This document shows positions 35,601-43,735 of a stretch of DNA of 64,000 bases, piece by piece; the stretch's first letter is position 1; each line of letters opens with the position of its first letter. This DNA is from Rhizobium sp. RU36D (lineage in GTDB: Bacteria; Pseudomonadota; Alphaproteobacteria; Rhizobiales; Rhizobiaceae). Made by a program: the position numbers and the translations under genes. Location: the NCBI RefSeq assembly GCF_900176345.1, contig NZ_FWXU01000008.1, positions 186,001 to 250,000 on the forward strand, read 5' to 3'. The notes under the pieces were generated by a model. That model saw only the letters and a list, made by a program, of their open reading frames with translations, had not been told where the DNA came from and searched no databases.

Positions 35601-35905
35601 GCCGCCTGGACGAATTTGCGGAAATCTTCCATCGAGCCGTAGTCGGGGCTGACGTTGTTGTAATCGGCAATGTCATAGCCATCGTCGCGACGCGGGGAAG
35701 GGAAGAACGGCAGGAGCCAGATTGCTGTCACTCCGAGCGCCGCGATATGATCGAGCTTCTGATAGAGCCCCTCGAAATCGCCGATGCCATCGCCATTGGC
35801 ATCATGAAACGACTTGATGTGCAGCTGGTAGATGATCGCATCCTTGTACCACAGGGCATCGGATGTCTGGCTGGATCCGTCAGGCTGAAATGTCGTCGTG
35901 TCCAT
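32609..35905 (-). CDS. treS: Trehalose synthase fused to maltokinase (TreS-Mak/Pep2)
   Basis: A 1098-residue fusion. The N-terminal part (about residues 15-560) is a GH13 trehalose synthase, which interconverts trehalose and maltose: [15 protein letters not shown], nucleophile Asp215 in [10 protein letters not shown], acid glutamate in [10 protein letters not shown] and [13 protein letters not shown]. The C-terminal part (from about residue 630) is a maltokinase that makes maltose-1-phosphate: [16 protein letters not shown] and the kinase loop HGDFHLGQI near residue 945 with IDFEGEPAR. The fusion channels maltose directly to its phosphate, the GlgE donor. The glgE stop lies 3 bases upstream. 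Confidence 0.94.
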   Translation of the reverse strand: MDTTTFQPDGSSQTSDALWYKDAIIYQLHIKSFHDANGDGIGDFEGLYQKLDHIAALGVTAIWLLPFFPSPRRDDGYDIADYNNVSPDYGSMEDFRKFVQAAHERNLKVIIELVINHTSDQHPWFQRARQAPDGSPERDFYVWSDTDQKFPETRIIFLDTEKSNWSFDPVAGAYYWHRFYAHQPDLNFDNPLVMEELLKVMRLWLETGIDGFRLDAIPYLVEREGTNNENLPETHTILKRIRAALDETHPGVMLLAEANQWPEDTREYFGDGDECHMAFHFPLMPRMYMAIAKEDRFPITDILRQTPPIPDNCQWAIFLRNHDELTLEMVTDEERDYLWSTYAADKRARINLGIRRRLAPLMERDRRRIELMNALLLSMPGTPVLYYGDEIGMGDNIYLGDRDGVRTPMQWSPDRNGGFSKADPARLVLPPIADPIYGYEAVNVEAQVSDAHSLLNWTRRMLALRGRYRAFGRGTLRLLSPSNRRILAYLREDGDDVILCVVNLSRVPQAVELDLSAFEGRVPVELTGMSPFPPIGQLTYLLTLPAYGFYWFQLTAEADGPSWRTAPPEQLDDLVTLVVRRSLTELAEEVPHRHVLSNELLPAYLSKRRWFGAKDQQLQSTRLVSATPLPFAEGVVLGELEAVLPDHVETYQLPLAVEWEGGPANVLAQQLALARLRQGKRVGLLTDGFAVEALARGVLQGLRNRSVTTDLNGTVEFLGTDALDGLELADDMPIRWLSAEQSNSSLIVGDLAMIKLIRHVFLGIHPEAEMTRYLTNAGYQHTAPLLGEVTRTDASGQRSTLIIVQGAIRNQGDAWSWMLANLRRVADEIALTDAPIEDAAEQLKPLLNFVAMIGKRLGEMHVVLASPTEDEAFRPVAAAEEQVDTLRRAVTGEINYAFSKLEELGTELESEVLDRARPLLARRAEILIFAERLAERAKGTLLTRAHGDFHLGQILVSEGDAVLIDFEGEPARNLAERRAKTSPMRDVAGLVRSLSYLAATAELDTDAVTEHHGGRRLAVIREFAERAEATFLEEYAKATSACPDLPADEREVRNLLDLFLLEKAAYEIAYEARNRPKWLPIPLAGMTAIVTQLLGEDR

Positions 35906-35908
35906 AAA

Positions 35909-38900
35909 TCATACCTCCCCGGCGCGCACGCGCCAGATTGCGAAAGGCAATTGGGCCGGATCGAGCCTGAGCCTCTGCCATTTTCCGTTAAAACTGAAGG
36001 AATTGCCGCCTATCAGGTCTTCGAGATCGAGCCTGCCGCCATCGTCCTTGCCGAACTGCCAGAGCGGGATTTCGATGTCGCTCTCCTGCACCGCACTCGG
36101 ATCGAGGCTGATGGCCACCAGCACGATATTGTGCCGACCGGCGCTCGCCTTTTCGAAGAACAGCACATTGCCGTTGGTGGCGTTGAGCAGGGTGAGGCCA
36201 AGATGGGATTGCAGCGCAGGATTATGCCGCCGGATACGGTTGAGCATCGCAATCTCGGCCTTGATATTGCCGGGCCGATCATAGTCCCAGGCGCGGATCT
36301 CGTATTTCTCGCTGTCGGCATATTCCTTGCGTTTGGCATCCGGCCGGCCCTCGCACAGTTCGAAGCCGTTATAGACGCCCCACAGGCCTGAGAGGGTCGC
36401 GGCCAGCGCCGCGCGGATCAGATAGGCAGGCCGGGGGGCGTTCTGCAGGAAGTCCGGGTTGATGTCATGGGTGTTGACGAAGAAGTGGGGCCGGAAAAAC
36501 TCCCGCGGCTCCTTCTCGGTCAGCTCGCGCATATATTGTTCCAGCTCCCACTTGCTGTTGCGCCAGGTGAAGTAGGTGTAGGACTGGGAAAAGCCGACCT
36601 TAGCCAGGCGGTACATGACCTTTGGCCGCGTGAACGCCTCCGACAGGAACACCACGCCCGGGTGGCGAGCGCGCACGTCTCGGATCAGCCATTCCCAGAA
36701 CGGCAGGGGCTTGGTGTGGGGATTGTCGACGCGAAACAGCGAGACGCCCTGCTCTACCCAAAGCTCGACAATTTCCCTTAGCTCGATCCAGAGCGCGGGA
36801 ACGGCGTCCTTCGCGTAGAAATCGACGTTGACGATGTCCTCGTATTTCTTCGGCGGGTTCTCCGCATAGCGAATGGTGCCATCTGGTCGCCAATCGAACC
36901 AGCCGGGATGCTGCTTCAGCCAGGGATGGTCGGGTGATGCCTGGATGGCAAGATCGAGCGCGATCTCCAGCCCTTCCTTCGCCGCCGCCTGGACGAGTCG
37001 GCGGAAGTCTTCGAATGTCCCGAGTTCAGGATGGATGGCATCGTGCCCTCCCTCGGCCGAACCGATGGCATAGGGGCTTCCGGGATCCTGCGGGCCGGCA
37101 ATCAGGCTGTTGTTGCGCCCCTTGCGATTGGTTTGCCCGATGGGATGAATCGGAGGGAAGTAGAGGACGTCGAAGCCCATCTCCCGTATCTCAGGCAGCC
37201 GGGCGATGACGTCGTCGAAGGTGCCATGGCGATTTGGGTCGCCGCTCTGCGAGCGGGGAAAGATCTGGTACCAGCTGGCAAAGGCCGCATGCCGACGTTC
37301 CGCATCCACGGTATGGGTTGCCGAGCGCACGCGGAAGGGACGCCGGTCGGCGAGATCCATCAGGCGAGATGCATAGGAGGACAGCAGGATTTCGGTCTTG
37401 CGGCGCTCATCGACGGTGCGCAACTGCTCCAGCACGGCGGCCAGTTCATCCTTGGCAGTCGGGTTGATTGATGATGCGGGATCGACCACAGCGCGCTCGA
37501 CCAGCGCCTCGCCCTCCATCAGCTCAAGGCGAAGGTCGAGCCGCGCCTCATGCTTCTTTCCGAGTTCGTATCGATAGATGGCAAAGGGGTTCTTCCAGGC
37601 TTCCACGGAAAATTCGTAGCGACCGTTGCGGTCGAGCGGGAAGCTGGCGCGCCAGCGGTCGTTTTCGACCAGGACCATGCGGGTTTCGCGCCAGGTTTCC
37701 TCATCCTCCGCACGGAAGAACAGGGCCGCGGCGAGCACGTCATGCCCATCGGCAAAGATGTCTGCCTCTACGGTGAGGATGTCGCCGACCACGCGCTTGA
37801 CGGGAAACCGGCCGCCATCCACCGAAGGGGTGATCTTTTCGATCGCAATCCGTGGCGATACCGCCGCTTCTGCGGCGGTCAGCTCGGCAGCGGCGGTCTT
37901 AATCGCCGGAGCTTTACTGGTCGCAAGCAGCCGTACCTCGCCCGGCAACAGCTTGCCGCCAGCCTTGTCCAGTTTGGGCAGGAACGGCGAGGCGATTTCG
38001 CGCAAGGCCGGGCGGGGCAGCGTGATTGCCCGCCGCAGATCACGGTTGACGATCACCAGATCCATGGCCTGGGCCAGTCGCGGATCTGCCGCATCGCTTT
38101 TCGTCACGACGGTTATCGGACCATTGGCATCGATGCCGATGGCGGAGGGCGTACCTGTCGCCTCGATACGTGCAAGCGCGGTGTTGGCCGAGCGTATCTC
38201 GCCGGAGAGATCGAAGGAGCCGCCCTCCCGCAACGCGCGCAGCCCGGCGCCATTGCCATAAGTCGGATCAAGCGGCAGGCTGGACCCGAATTCGAAACCC
38301 ATGGGGATGAGCAGCCCGCCCTCGAGCGAGGCCGCCACCTGCAGGGCGCGGATCGATCGACGCTCCAGCAGTTCGCGCCCATCCATGCCATGGGCAAGAC
38401 GTTTGGCATAGGGTGCTTCCGGGAAATGAACCTGCAGGCCGAAAGCCTGCTGCAGCCGGTATTCCTCTTCGAACCAGCTCTCCTTCAGGTCCCACCAGCC
38501 GAAAGACGAAAAACATCCGCTGAAGCCGATTTCGGACAGCCGACGCCTGAGCGCGAAATCCGTGCCTGGCGTGAAAGCCAGAAATGTCGGGGGGCGATCC
38601 GTCTTCGCGGAGCCTGCGATCAGGTCTGCCCAGACCTCGGCCGGCACGAGGTCGAGCCCGAGGCATCTGAAACCAGTAACGCCCGTGGCTGCAAGCCGCC
38701 GGACGCGATCACGCCACTCGGCGCGCCGCTGATCCGCGGCTTCCGCATCGAGCATATGCCAGGAACCGCCGGTTGCCGTTGGGGCTTTGCGGGGATCCAG
38801 TGCCGGCGGACGATCTGGTTGCTGGGTCGGATGAACAACGAGGTCCAGCATGAAAGCGAGGTTGCGCTTATCCGCCACTTCGGAGAGCTGCGCGGTCGCA

Positions 38901-39130
38901 TCCTCGATCGGAGCGGCAAGACCGAGTAGTGGGTCCGTCCGCTCAAGATCGCCGGCATCAAACACGCTGTTTGTGGCGCCGCGCTTGAAAAGGGGAGCGG
39001 AAAGGACGGCATTGAACCCAAGGTCGGCCGCATGGTCGAAGACGGCGCGCCAATCCGCAGGTCCCCCGAGCATCAGCGGATTGACGTAGTAAATGCGGGG
39101 CAGGCTCACAACAGGACGGACGCGGTTCAT
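35909..39130 (-). CDS. glgE: Alpha-1,4-glucan:maltose-1-phosphate maltosyltransferase with extra N-terminal GH13-like domain
   Basis: A 1073-residue GlgE, which extends glucan with maltosyl units from maltose-1-phosphate. The canonical GlgE part covers about residues 430-1073: the N domain (VDGGRFPVKRVVGD), then ASWYQIFPRSQ, nucleophile Asp802 in LFRVDNPHTKPLPFWEW, acid Glu831 in FLSEAFTRPKVMY, and FFVNTHDINP. Residues 1-430 are an additional GH13-like barrel (GFRCLGLDLVPAEVW, FLAFTPGTDF, WWDLKESWF) whose nucleophile and acid positions are non-acidic, so it appears catalytically dead. It heads the operon, with GGGGA before the ATG, and probably sits under stress-sigma control. Confidence 0.92.
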   Translation of the reverse strand: MNRVRPVVSLPRIYYVNPLMLGGPADWRAVFDHAADLGFNAVLSAPLFKRGATNSVFDAGDLERTDPLLGLAAPIEDATAQLSEVADKRNLAFMLDLVVHPTQQPDRPPALDPRKAPTATGGSWHMLDAEAADQRRAEWRDRVRRLAATGVTGFRCLGLDLVPAEVWADLIAGSAKTDRPPTFLAFTPGTDFALRRRLSEIGFSGCFSSFGWWDLKESWFEEEYRLQQAFGLQVHFPEAPYAKRLAHGMDGRELLERRSIRALQVAASLEGGLLIPMGFEFGSSLPLDPTYGNGAGLRALREGGSFDLSGEIRSANTALARIEATGTPSAIGIDANGPITVVTKSDAADPRLAQAMDLVIVNRDLRRAITLPRPALREIASPFLPKLDKAGGKLLPGEVRLLATSKAPAIKTAAAELTAAEAAVSPRIAIEKITPSVDGGRFPVKRVVGDILTVEADIFADGHDVLAAALFFRAEDEETWRETRMVLVENDRWRASFPLDRNGRYEFSVEAWKNPFAIYRYELGKKHEARLDLRLELMEGEALVERAVVDPASSINPTAKDELAAVLEQLRTVDERRKTEILLSSYASRLMDLADRRPFRVRSATHTVDAERRHAAFASWYQIFPRSQSGDPNRHGTFDDVIARLPEIREMGFDVLYFPPIHPIGQTNRKGRNNSLIAGPQDPGSPYAIGSAEGGHDAIHPELGTFEDFRRLVQAAAKEGLEIALDLAIQASPDHPWLKQHPGWFDWRPDGTIRYAENPPKKYEDIVNVDFYAKDAVPALWIELREIVELWVEQGVSLFRVDNPHTKPLPFWEWLIRDVRARHPGVVFLSEAFTRPKVMYRLAKVGFSQSYTYFTWRNSKWELEQYMRELTEKEPREFFRPHFFVNTHDINPDFLQNAPRPAYLIRAALAATLSGLWGVYNGFELCEGRPDAKRKEYADSEKYEIRAWDYDRPGNIKAEIAMLNRIRRHNPALQSHLGLTLLNATNGNVLFFEKASAGRHNIVLVAISLDPSAVQESDIEIPLWQFGKDDGGRLDLEDLIGGNSFSFNGKWQRLRLDPAQLPFAIWRVRAGEV

Positions 39131-39505
39131 GCAGCGTCCCCGTCAGCCGATCTTGCCAATCCCGGGTGTGACCTCTGTTGGTGATGATATTTTGTCGCCA
39201 TGCCTGGGCCTCCATCGCTCAGGGTTGCTAACACCCGGGCGGCGATGTGGTTCCCGTTTTTGATGGGACTCCAGGCCGGAGGCGGCGCGATTGCGTCACC
39301 TCACGTGAGCGTCGGACCCTTGAAAACGGGCAGCATCCTCATCATTTATGGTTAGCGATCATGGACCTTGTGTCCCTTGCGGCTGGATCGCTGAACTTTG
39401 ATGCGTGCGGCAGCCATGACCGGCAAATTTGACCGCGCAACCTCCGTCAACACATCAGACGTCCCGTGGCCTCGTGGTCCGCGGACGCAATGCGATGGAT
39501 CACCC
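39131..39505. other. 375-base divergent region between glgE and the DnaA-like gene
   Basis: The region holds the candidate stress promoter for glgE (described separately) and, near 39300, TCACGTGA, a short perfect palindrome that could be a regulator site. The DnaA-like gene may start within it if its frame is used from 39401. No RNA gene, repeat or terminator was recognised. Confidence 0.4.
39230..39254 (-). promoter_or_regulatory. Candidate EcfG/RpoE2 (general stress response) promoter of the glgE operon
   Basis: Read on the - strand, GGAAC (39254-39250), 17 bases, then GTT (39232-39230). This fits the alphaproteobacterial EcfG/RpoE2 pattern GGAAC-N16/17-CGTT (GGAAC-N18/19-TT), though T precedes GTT here instead of the usual C. 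It lies about 100 bases upstream of the glgE start. Trehalose/glucan genes are known members of this stress regulon in rhizobia, which supports the call. Confidence 0.6.
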
Positions 39506-39964
39506 ATGTCTTTGCAGCTTCCGATACTGACTCCCTATCAAGAGCAACTGAAGAAGGCGCACCGCCAACGTCAGGAGCGCTATGCAGCCGCCGTCCGCCA
39601 GGCCCGGGCCTCGCGCCAGCAGGTGCATGTGTCAAGGCAAACGCCTTTGTGGCGCACGTCGGATATCCGCTTCGACGCCCATGTCAGGGCCTACCAGTTC
39701 CACCTGGCCAACATGGCCGTCCGTCCGGAAGTAGCCTATATCAAGCGGCGCTGCGCAGAACTTGGCGTGTCCTATCGTGATGTGATCGGCCGATCCTCGT
39801 ACAAGGAGATCGCGGCAGCGCGGCGCCTGCTGATGTGGGAGATCCGGCAGAACTTCAAGCTGTCCTTTGCTGATATTGGACGGGCCTTCGGCGGCCGCGA
39901 CCATGCAACGGCGATCGGCGCGATCAAATCCTTCGAGACGATGAACCAGCAGCGGCTCTCATGA
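39506..39964 (+). CDS. Stand-alone DnaA domain IV-like DNA-binding protein
   Basis: A protein of about 152 residues whose C-terminal 95 residues match the DnaA domain IV helix-turn-helix: SYKEIAAARRLLMWEIRQ, LSFADIGRAF and the signature GGRDHATAIGAIKSF, which carries the Arg-Asp-His-x-Thr residues that contact the DnaA box in DnaA. There is no AAA+ ATPase domain, so this is not a replication initiator itself. It could bind DnaA-box-like sites as a regulator. The N-terminal 55 residues are basic and Gln-rich (KKAHRQRQERYAAAVRQARA). The start is uncertain: ATG 39506 is used; ATG 39401 is open too. Confidence 0.75.
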   Translation: MSLQLPILTPYQEQLKKAHRQRQERYAAAVRQARASRQQVHVSRQTPLWRTSDIRFDAHVRAYQFHLANMAVRPEVAYIKRRCAELGVSYRDVIGRSSYKEIAAARRLLMWEIRQNFKLSFADIGRAFGGRDHATAIGAIKSFETMNQQRLS

Positions 39965-40099
39965 GCCGCTGAACGGGTGGAAAAGGCAATACGATTAAGG
40001 CGTCCATCTCGCCTTGCCTGTGGCCGCCTCAGCACGGTAGAGAGCGGGCCACCAAACGCTGATGCGACGCCTCGGCCACCCCTCGACAGGAGCCACCTG

Positions 40100-40876
40100 A
40101 TGACTGCCAATCAAGCCCGTCTTGCCCGTGCCTCCGAGATTGTCGAGGAGGCAGCGGAGACGGCGCTTCGCTATTTCGAAAGCCGCGGCTCGATCGATGT
40201 CCGCACCAAGAAGGCGCAGGATTTCGTGTCGGAAGCCGATGTGGCAGTCGAAAAGCTCATTCGGGGTCGCCTGGCCGAGGCCTTTCCAGGCGAAACCATC
40301 GTCGGCGAGGAGATGGGCGGCGAGATGGACGGTGCCTACTGGGTCATCGATCCCATCGACGGCACCAGCAATTTTCTTCGGGGATCCCCGATCTGGGGCA
40401 TTTCCCTTGGTTTTGTGCGCGCAGGACGGCCGGAACTCGGTGTGGTGGCGATGCCCGTCGCGGGCGAGATCTTTGCCGCGGCCGATGGCACGGGCCTGAT
40501 GCGCAACGGCCATCGCATGGATCGGGTCGTGCCATTCGAAGATATCCGGGTCATGTCAATCGGTGACAGTCCCGTGGATGAGCTTGATCCCGCAACCGCT
40601 GTACAGCTTGGCCTACGCCGCAGCGGCTGGGTGTTGGAGGCGTTTCACTGCACGTCCGTATCCCTCGTTTATGCGGCGCGCGGGATCTTCGATGGATATC
40701 TGCAGAGACGATCCACCATGTGGGATCTTGCCGGCGGCGCGGTTCTGTGCCGGGAAGCGGGTCTGGATGTCAGGATCGGCTTGGACGAAAGCTCGGGATA
40801 TCCCTGGATTGCCACGGGCACCCCTGCCCTTATGGCAGCGATGGAGACCTTGTCGCCGGAGATCCAGCAGAACTAA
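40100..40876 (+). CDS. Inositol-monophosphatase family phosphatase
   Basis: A 258-residue Mg-dependent phosphatase of the IMPase/FBPase/CysQ fold. It shows TIVGEEMGG, the metal motif WVIDPIDGTSNFLRG and the C-terminal WDLAGGAVLCREAG. Substrates in this family include inositol phosphates, histidinol phosphate and 3'-phosphoadenosine phosphate; none is indicated here. The ATG at 40100 follows CAGGAG; the open frame before it is not supported by a ribosome site. It lies 135 bases after the DnaA-like gene and is convergent with the soluble PP2C phosphatase, 21 bases apart. Confidence 0.85.
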   Translation: MTANQARLARASEIVEEAAETALRYFESRGSIDVRTKKAQDFVSEADVAVEKLIRGRLAEAFPGETIVGEEMGGEMDGAYWVIDPIDGTSNFLRGSPIWGISLGFVRAGRPELGVVAMPVAGEIFAAADGTGLMRNGHRMDRVVPFEDIRVMSIGDSPVDELDPATAVQLGLRRSGWVLEAFHCTSVSLVYAARGIFDGYLQRRSTMWDLAGGAVLCREAGLDVRIGLDESSGYPWIATGTPALMAAMETLSPEIQQN

Positions 40877-40897
40877 CCGCGTCGGCTATTGCCGATA

Positions 40898-41803
40898 TCA
40901 AAACTCCACGCGCAGCAGCGTGAAATCGTCCGGCAGGGTCTCGGCCCCGTGGCAGGCGCGGGCCCAGTCAAGGACTGTTTGAGGCCGGTCGCCGCCGGGT
41001 TTGCGGCAGGTTTGCTCCAGATCGGCAAAGCCCAGGGTTTCACCCGCCTCGCCGCCGACCTCGAAGGTGCCGTCGCTCACGACAATCAGCCGGTCGCCGA
41101 GCTGCGTTTGGATCTGCTGTGCGTCATAGGCCATGCCGGCAAAGGCGCCGATGGCGAGCCCTCCCCCCTCCAGCACGAAGGATGTCGGAAGGTCACTTGC
41201 CGCATCATTGCGCAGCAACAAGGCCGGAGGGTGCCCGGCGCTGGCATAGGAAAGCGTGCGGGTCGGACGATGATAGACGCCGTACCAGATGGTGAAGAAC
41301 ATGTTGTTCTGCTTTTCCATCGGAAAGGCGTCGTTCAGCCCTGCGAGAACCGCGGCGGGATCGCGAAAATTCGCCTGCGGCAGGGTCGCCGCCCGCAATA
41401 CGTTGATCACCGATGCCGAGAGCAGGGCCGCACCGACTCCATGTCCGCAGACATCAAGCAGGTAGATGGCAAAGTGATCGCGATCGAGTTCGTGATAGCC
41501 GAAGGTATCGCCCCCAAGCTCGGTCGAGGGAACCAGCAGCCACTCTGTTGCGGGATCGGACGGGCGGGGCTCAGGAAGCAGGGAGAAGATGTAGCGGGCG
41601 GCATCGTGCAGCTCCTCTTCCAGGCGCTCCTGCGTTTCCTTGAGCAGGATATTGCTCTCCGCCAGCTGGTCCTCGACCGCCTCTCCGTGCTCGATCGTCG
41701 CCTCGTAGAGAAGCTGAAGATCTTCGTTTTCCGCGCGAAGCCGCTCGATTTCCGCCCGCAGTTCAGCAATCGTCTGGTCGATCGAAGGTTCAATCTGGTC
41801 CAA
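40898..41803 (-). CDS. Soluble PP2C/SpoIIE-type protein phosphatase with coiled coil
   Basis: A phosphatase of about 301 residues. An N-terminal coiled coil (ELRAEIERLRAENEDLQLLYE, continuing to about residue 80) is followed by a SpoIIE/PP2C domain with GGDTFGY, the metal motif LLDVCGHGVGAALLS, SAGHPPALLL, VSDGTFE and DDFTLL. Such enzymes dephosphorylate STAS-type anti-sigma antagonists. I use TTG 41803 (CGGAG eight bases before it); a GTG at 41953 would add 50 poorly conserved-looking residues. It faces away from the kinase-like gene across a 235-base promoter region and starts the partner-switching cluster. Confidence 0.82.
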   Translation of the reverse strand: MDQIEPSIDQTIAELRAEIERLRAENEDLQLLYEATIEHGEAVEDQLAESNILLKETQERLEEELHDAARYIFSLLPEPRPSDPATEWLLVPSTELGGDTFGYHELDRDHFAIYLLDVCGHGVGAALLSASVINVLRAATLPQANFRDPAAVLAGLNDAFPMEKQNNMFFTIWYGVYHRPTRTLSYASAGHPPALLLRNDAASDLPTSFVLEGGGLAIGAFAGMAYDAQQIQTQLGDRLIVVSDGTFEVGGEAGETLGFADLEQTCRKPGGDRPQTVLDWARACHGAETLPDDFTLLRVEF

Positions 41804-41965
41804 CGTCCATGCTCCGGATAGCGCCGTATATGACCAAATTTGGCCGACGCCGATATGGTCGGAAAACAGGTCAAAGCTAGTAAAATCTTCTCCGCTGCTT
41901 ATGACATACTGTCCCGATCGGCAAGGATGTTTCGCATCTGCTGGAGGTTGCACCCGCTCCGGTCG

Positions 41966-41994
41966 TTGACTTACACCAGTGCATTGCCTATCGG
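41966..41994 (+). promoter_or_regulatory. Candidate sigma-70 type promoter of the partner-switching operon
   Basis: TTGACT (41966-41971), a 17-base spacer and TATCGG (41989-41994), 45 bases before the start of the kinase-like gene. On the other side, a GACCAAATTTGGCC near-palindrome at 41832-41845 lies close to the soluble phosphatase start and may be an operator. Both rest on sequence pattern only. Confidence 0.4.
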
Positions 41995-42038
41995 TTTTGC
42001 ACCGCTTAAATCATGCTGTTTGCATCAAGATGGTCGTA

Positions 42039-42560
42039 ATGACATCCATGAATATCGAAGAGTCTACCTCGGGCGGCTTTGCGTCGCTGATTGAACTGGA
42101 CATGGATATCCGCACCTTCGCGTCCGACTGGAGTCATTGCGACCGGATGTCGTCCTACATCGCGCGCATGGTGAGCCATAACAGGTCCGACAGCCTGTTT
42201 TACTCCAATCTGTTCTCCTCGGCATTCAACGAATTGCTGGAAACCGTCTTCCGCACCCATGGCGAGGACGGAAACTTTCTATGCCGGGTTGCGCGCAAGG
42301 GCGAGTTGGATCGCATCGAGCTTTCCGTCCCCTGCAGCGACGAGCAGATCAGTTTTTACACGACCGCCGTGGCCCTGATCAACGATGGGGAGGTCGTGGA
42401 ACGCTATCGGCAGATGCTGTTTTCCGAAGACGCGCTCGACCCGCGCATCGGCCTGCTGGAACTCGCGGTCGATTATGCTGCCAAGATCTCCGTGGTCCCA
42501 ACAGGCGATCGCATGATCAAGATCACCATAGACCTGGCTTTGGAGCCGAGGGAACATTGA
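42039..42560 (+). CDS. Divergent slr1658/SpoIIAB-like (GHKL-type) regulator, set 1
   Basis: A protein of about 173 residues that I align with the slr1658-type protein at 46118-46663. Shared marks are SDWSHC (ISWHHC there), the N-box-like FNELLETVF (VNELLENSV there) and IGLLELAVDYAAKIS ([15 protein letters not shown] there). The glycine-rich ATP-lid segment SSSGLG of the partner is replaced by DPRIG, so ATP binding may be weakened or lost. It would act as a kinase or partner of the STAS-methyltransferase, whose ATG overlaps its stop (TGATG). ATG 42039 is used; ATGs at 42030 and 42048 are alternatives, none with a strong ribosome site. Confidence 0.65.
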   Translation: MTSMNIEESTSGGFASLIELDMDIRTFASDWSHCDRMSSYIARMVSHNRSDSLFYSNLFSSAFNELLETVFRTHGEDGNFLCRVARKGELDRIELSVPCSDEQISFYTTAVALINDGEVVERYRQMLFSEDALDPRIGLLELAVDYAAKISVVPTGDRMIKITIDLALEPREH

Positions 42561-43735
42561 TGTCGAGACAATCTCAACCCAGTTTCTCGTTCCGGTTCGA
42601 TGAAAACAATCAGGAACTGTCCATAAGCGGCAGCATGCGGCCGCAATATGCGGAGGAACTTGACAGCTGCGTGAAGATGGTCGAGACCGCCGTCGCGGGT
42701 ATGCGCGGCACCATCTATGTCAATGTCAAGCGGCTGGTGCGGCTGAACAATCTGGCATTCCACGTGCTGGGCGGGCTGCTGGTGCGACTGTGCGACGAGC
42801 GGCCGGATCTCAGGATCACCGTCGTGACCTCCAGCGTGGTCGGCTGGTCGACGCGCAAGTTCGGCGCGTTGCGCGAGCGAAATGCCAAGATCAATGTCGA
42901 GAAATACGACAACGATTTCTATCCCGGCCAGTCATTCGTCGAAAACAGCGACTTCATCCATGTTCTGCGCACGCAGACCAAGATGACCTGGCGCCATGAG
43001 AAGAGCATCCTGCCGCGCCACGGCATGCGGCCCGGCCTGAACATTGCCGATATCTGCTGTGGCATCGGCGATTTCGCCGTGCTGCTGCAGAAGGAATTCC
43101 AGCCGGCCCGCCTCGTGGCCCTGGACCATTCGCGCTCCAGCCTCGCCTATGCCCGCAAGGTGGCGTCTGACTTCGGCATCAACGGTATCGAATATATCTA
43201 CGGCGACGCCTCGGACATGTTGCTGGAAGACAACCAGTTCGACTTCGTCACATGCCGCCATTCGCTGCAAGTGTTCGACCGGCCGGAGCTGATCCTCAAG
43301 GAACTGTTCCGCATCTGCAAGCCGGGCGGGCGGGTCTATGTGACGAACGAGAAGAACTCCCACTGCCTCGGCGAGCCGCGCGGCGAAACCATCCAGTGGA
43401 CCTATAACGAGGTGGCCAAGCTCTGGCATCACTTCAAGATGGACATCGAATGCGGCCCGAAGAGCCGTCGCCTGCTGATGGATACCGGCTTCGACGACGT
43501 GCAGATGGAAAGCTTCATGGTGACCAATATGGATGGCGATCCGCAAGACTTCGCCGACATCATCGAGTCCTGGAAGAACCTTTTCGCAGGCGACATGGCC
43601 AACCAGCGTGGCGACAGCCCTGAATTCATCGAGCGCTTCAAACGCGGCTTCGACGACCACATCTTCGCGGCGCTGCATCCCAAGGGATATGCCGGCTGGC
43701 CGATTTGGGTGGCATCGGGACGGAAACCGCTATGA
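42560..43735 (+). CDS. STAS-like domain fused to a SAM-dependent methyltransferase
   Basis: A 391-residue two-domain protein. Residues 1-125 resemble the slr1659-type STAS protein at 46693-47031: LSISGSMRPQYAEEL aligns with its [15 protein letters not shown], and SSVVGWSTRKFGAL with its [14 protein letters not shown]. The phospho-serine loop LNSSGINLL is LNNLAFHVL here, so the usual phosphosite is missing. Residues about 155-390 are a class I methyltransferase: motif I ADICCGIGDFAVLL, LVALDHSRSSLAYAR, IYGDASDM and FVTCRHSLQVFDRPELIL. The substrate is unknown. It is coupled at both ends: TGATG with the kinase-like gene and ATGA with the membrane phosphatase. Confidence 0.78.
   Translation: MSRQSQPSFSFRFDENNQELSISGSMRPQYAEELDSCVKMVETAVAGMRGTIYVNVKRLVRLNNLAFHVLGGLLVRLCDERPDLRITVVTSSVVGWSTRKFGALRERNAKINVEKYDNDFYPGQSFVENSDFIHVLRTQTKMTWRHEKSILPRHGMRPGLNIADICCGIGDFAVLLQKEFQPARLVALDHSRSSLAYARKVASDFGINGIEYIYGDASDMLLEDNQFDFVTCRHSLQVFDRPELILKELFRICKPGGRVYVTNEKNSHCLGEPRGETIQWTYNEVAKLWHHFKMDIECGPKSRRLLMDTGFDDVQMESFMVTNMDGDPQDFADIIESWKNLFAGDMANQRGDSPEFIERFKRGFDDHIFAALHPKGYAGWPIWVASGRKPL

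Noticed and set aside
41804..41953. 50-residue N-terminal extension of the soluble PP2C phosphatase from a GTG
   Set aside because: It has no ribosome site and would cover much of the divergent promoter region; TTG 41803 has GGAG at suitable spacing.
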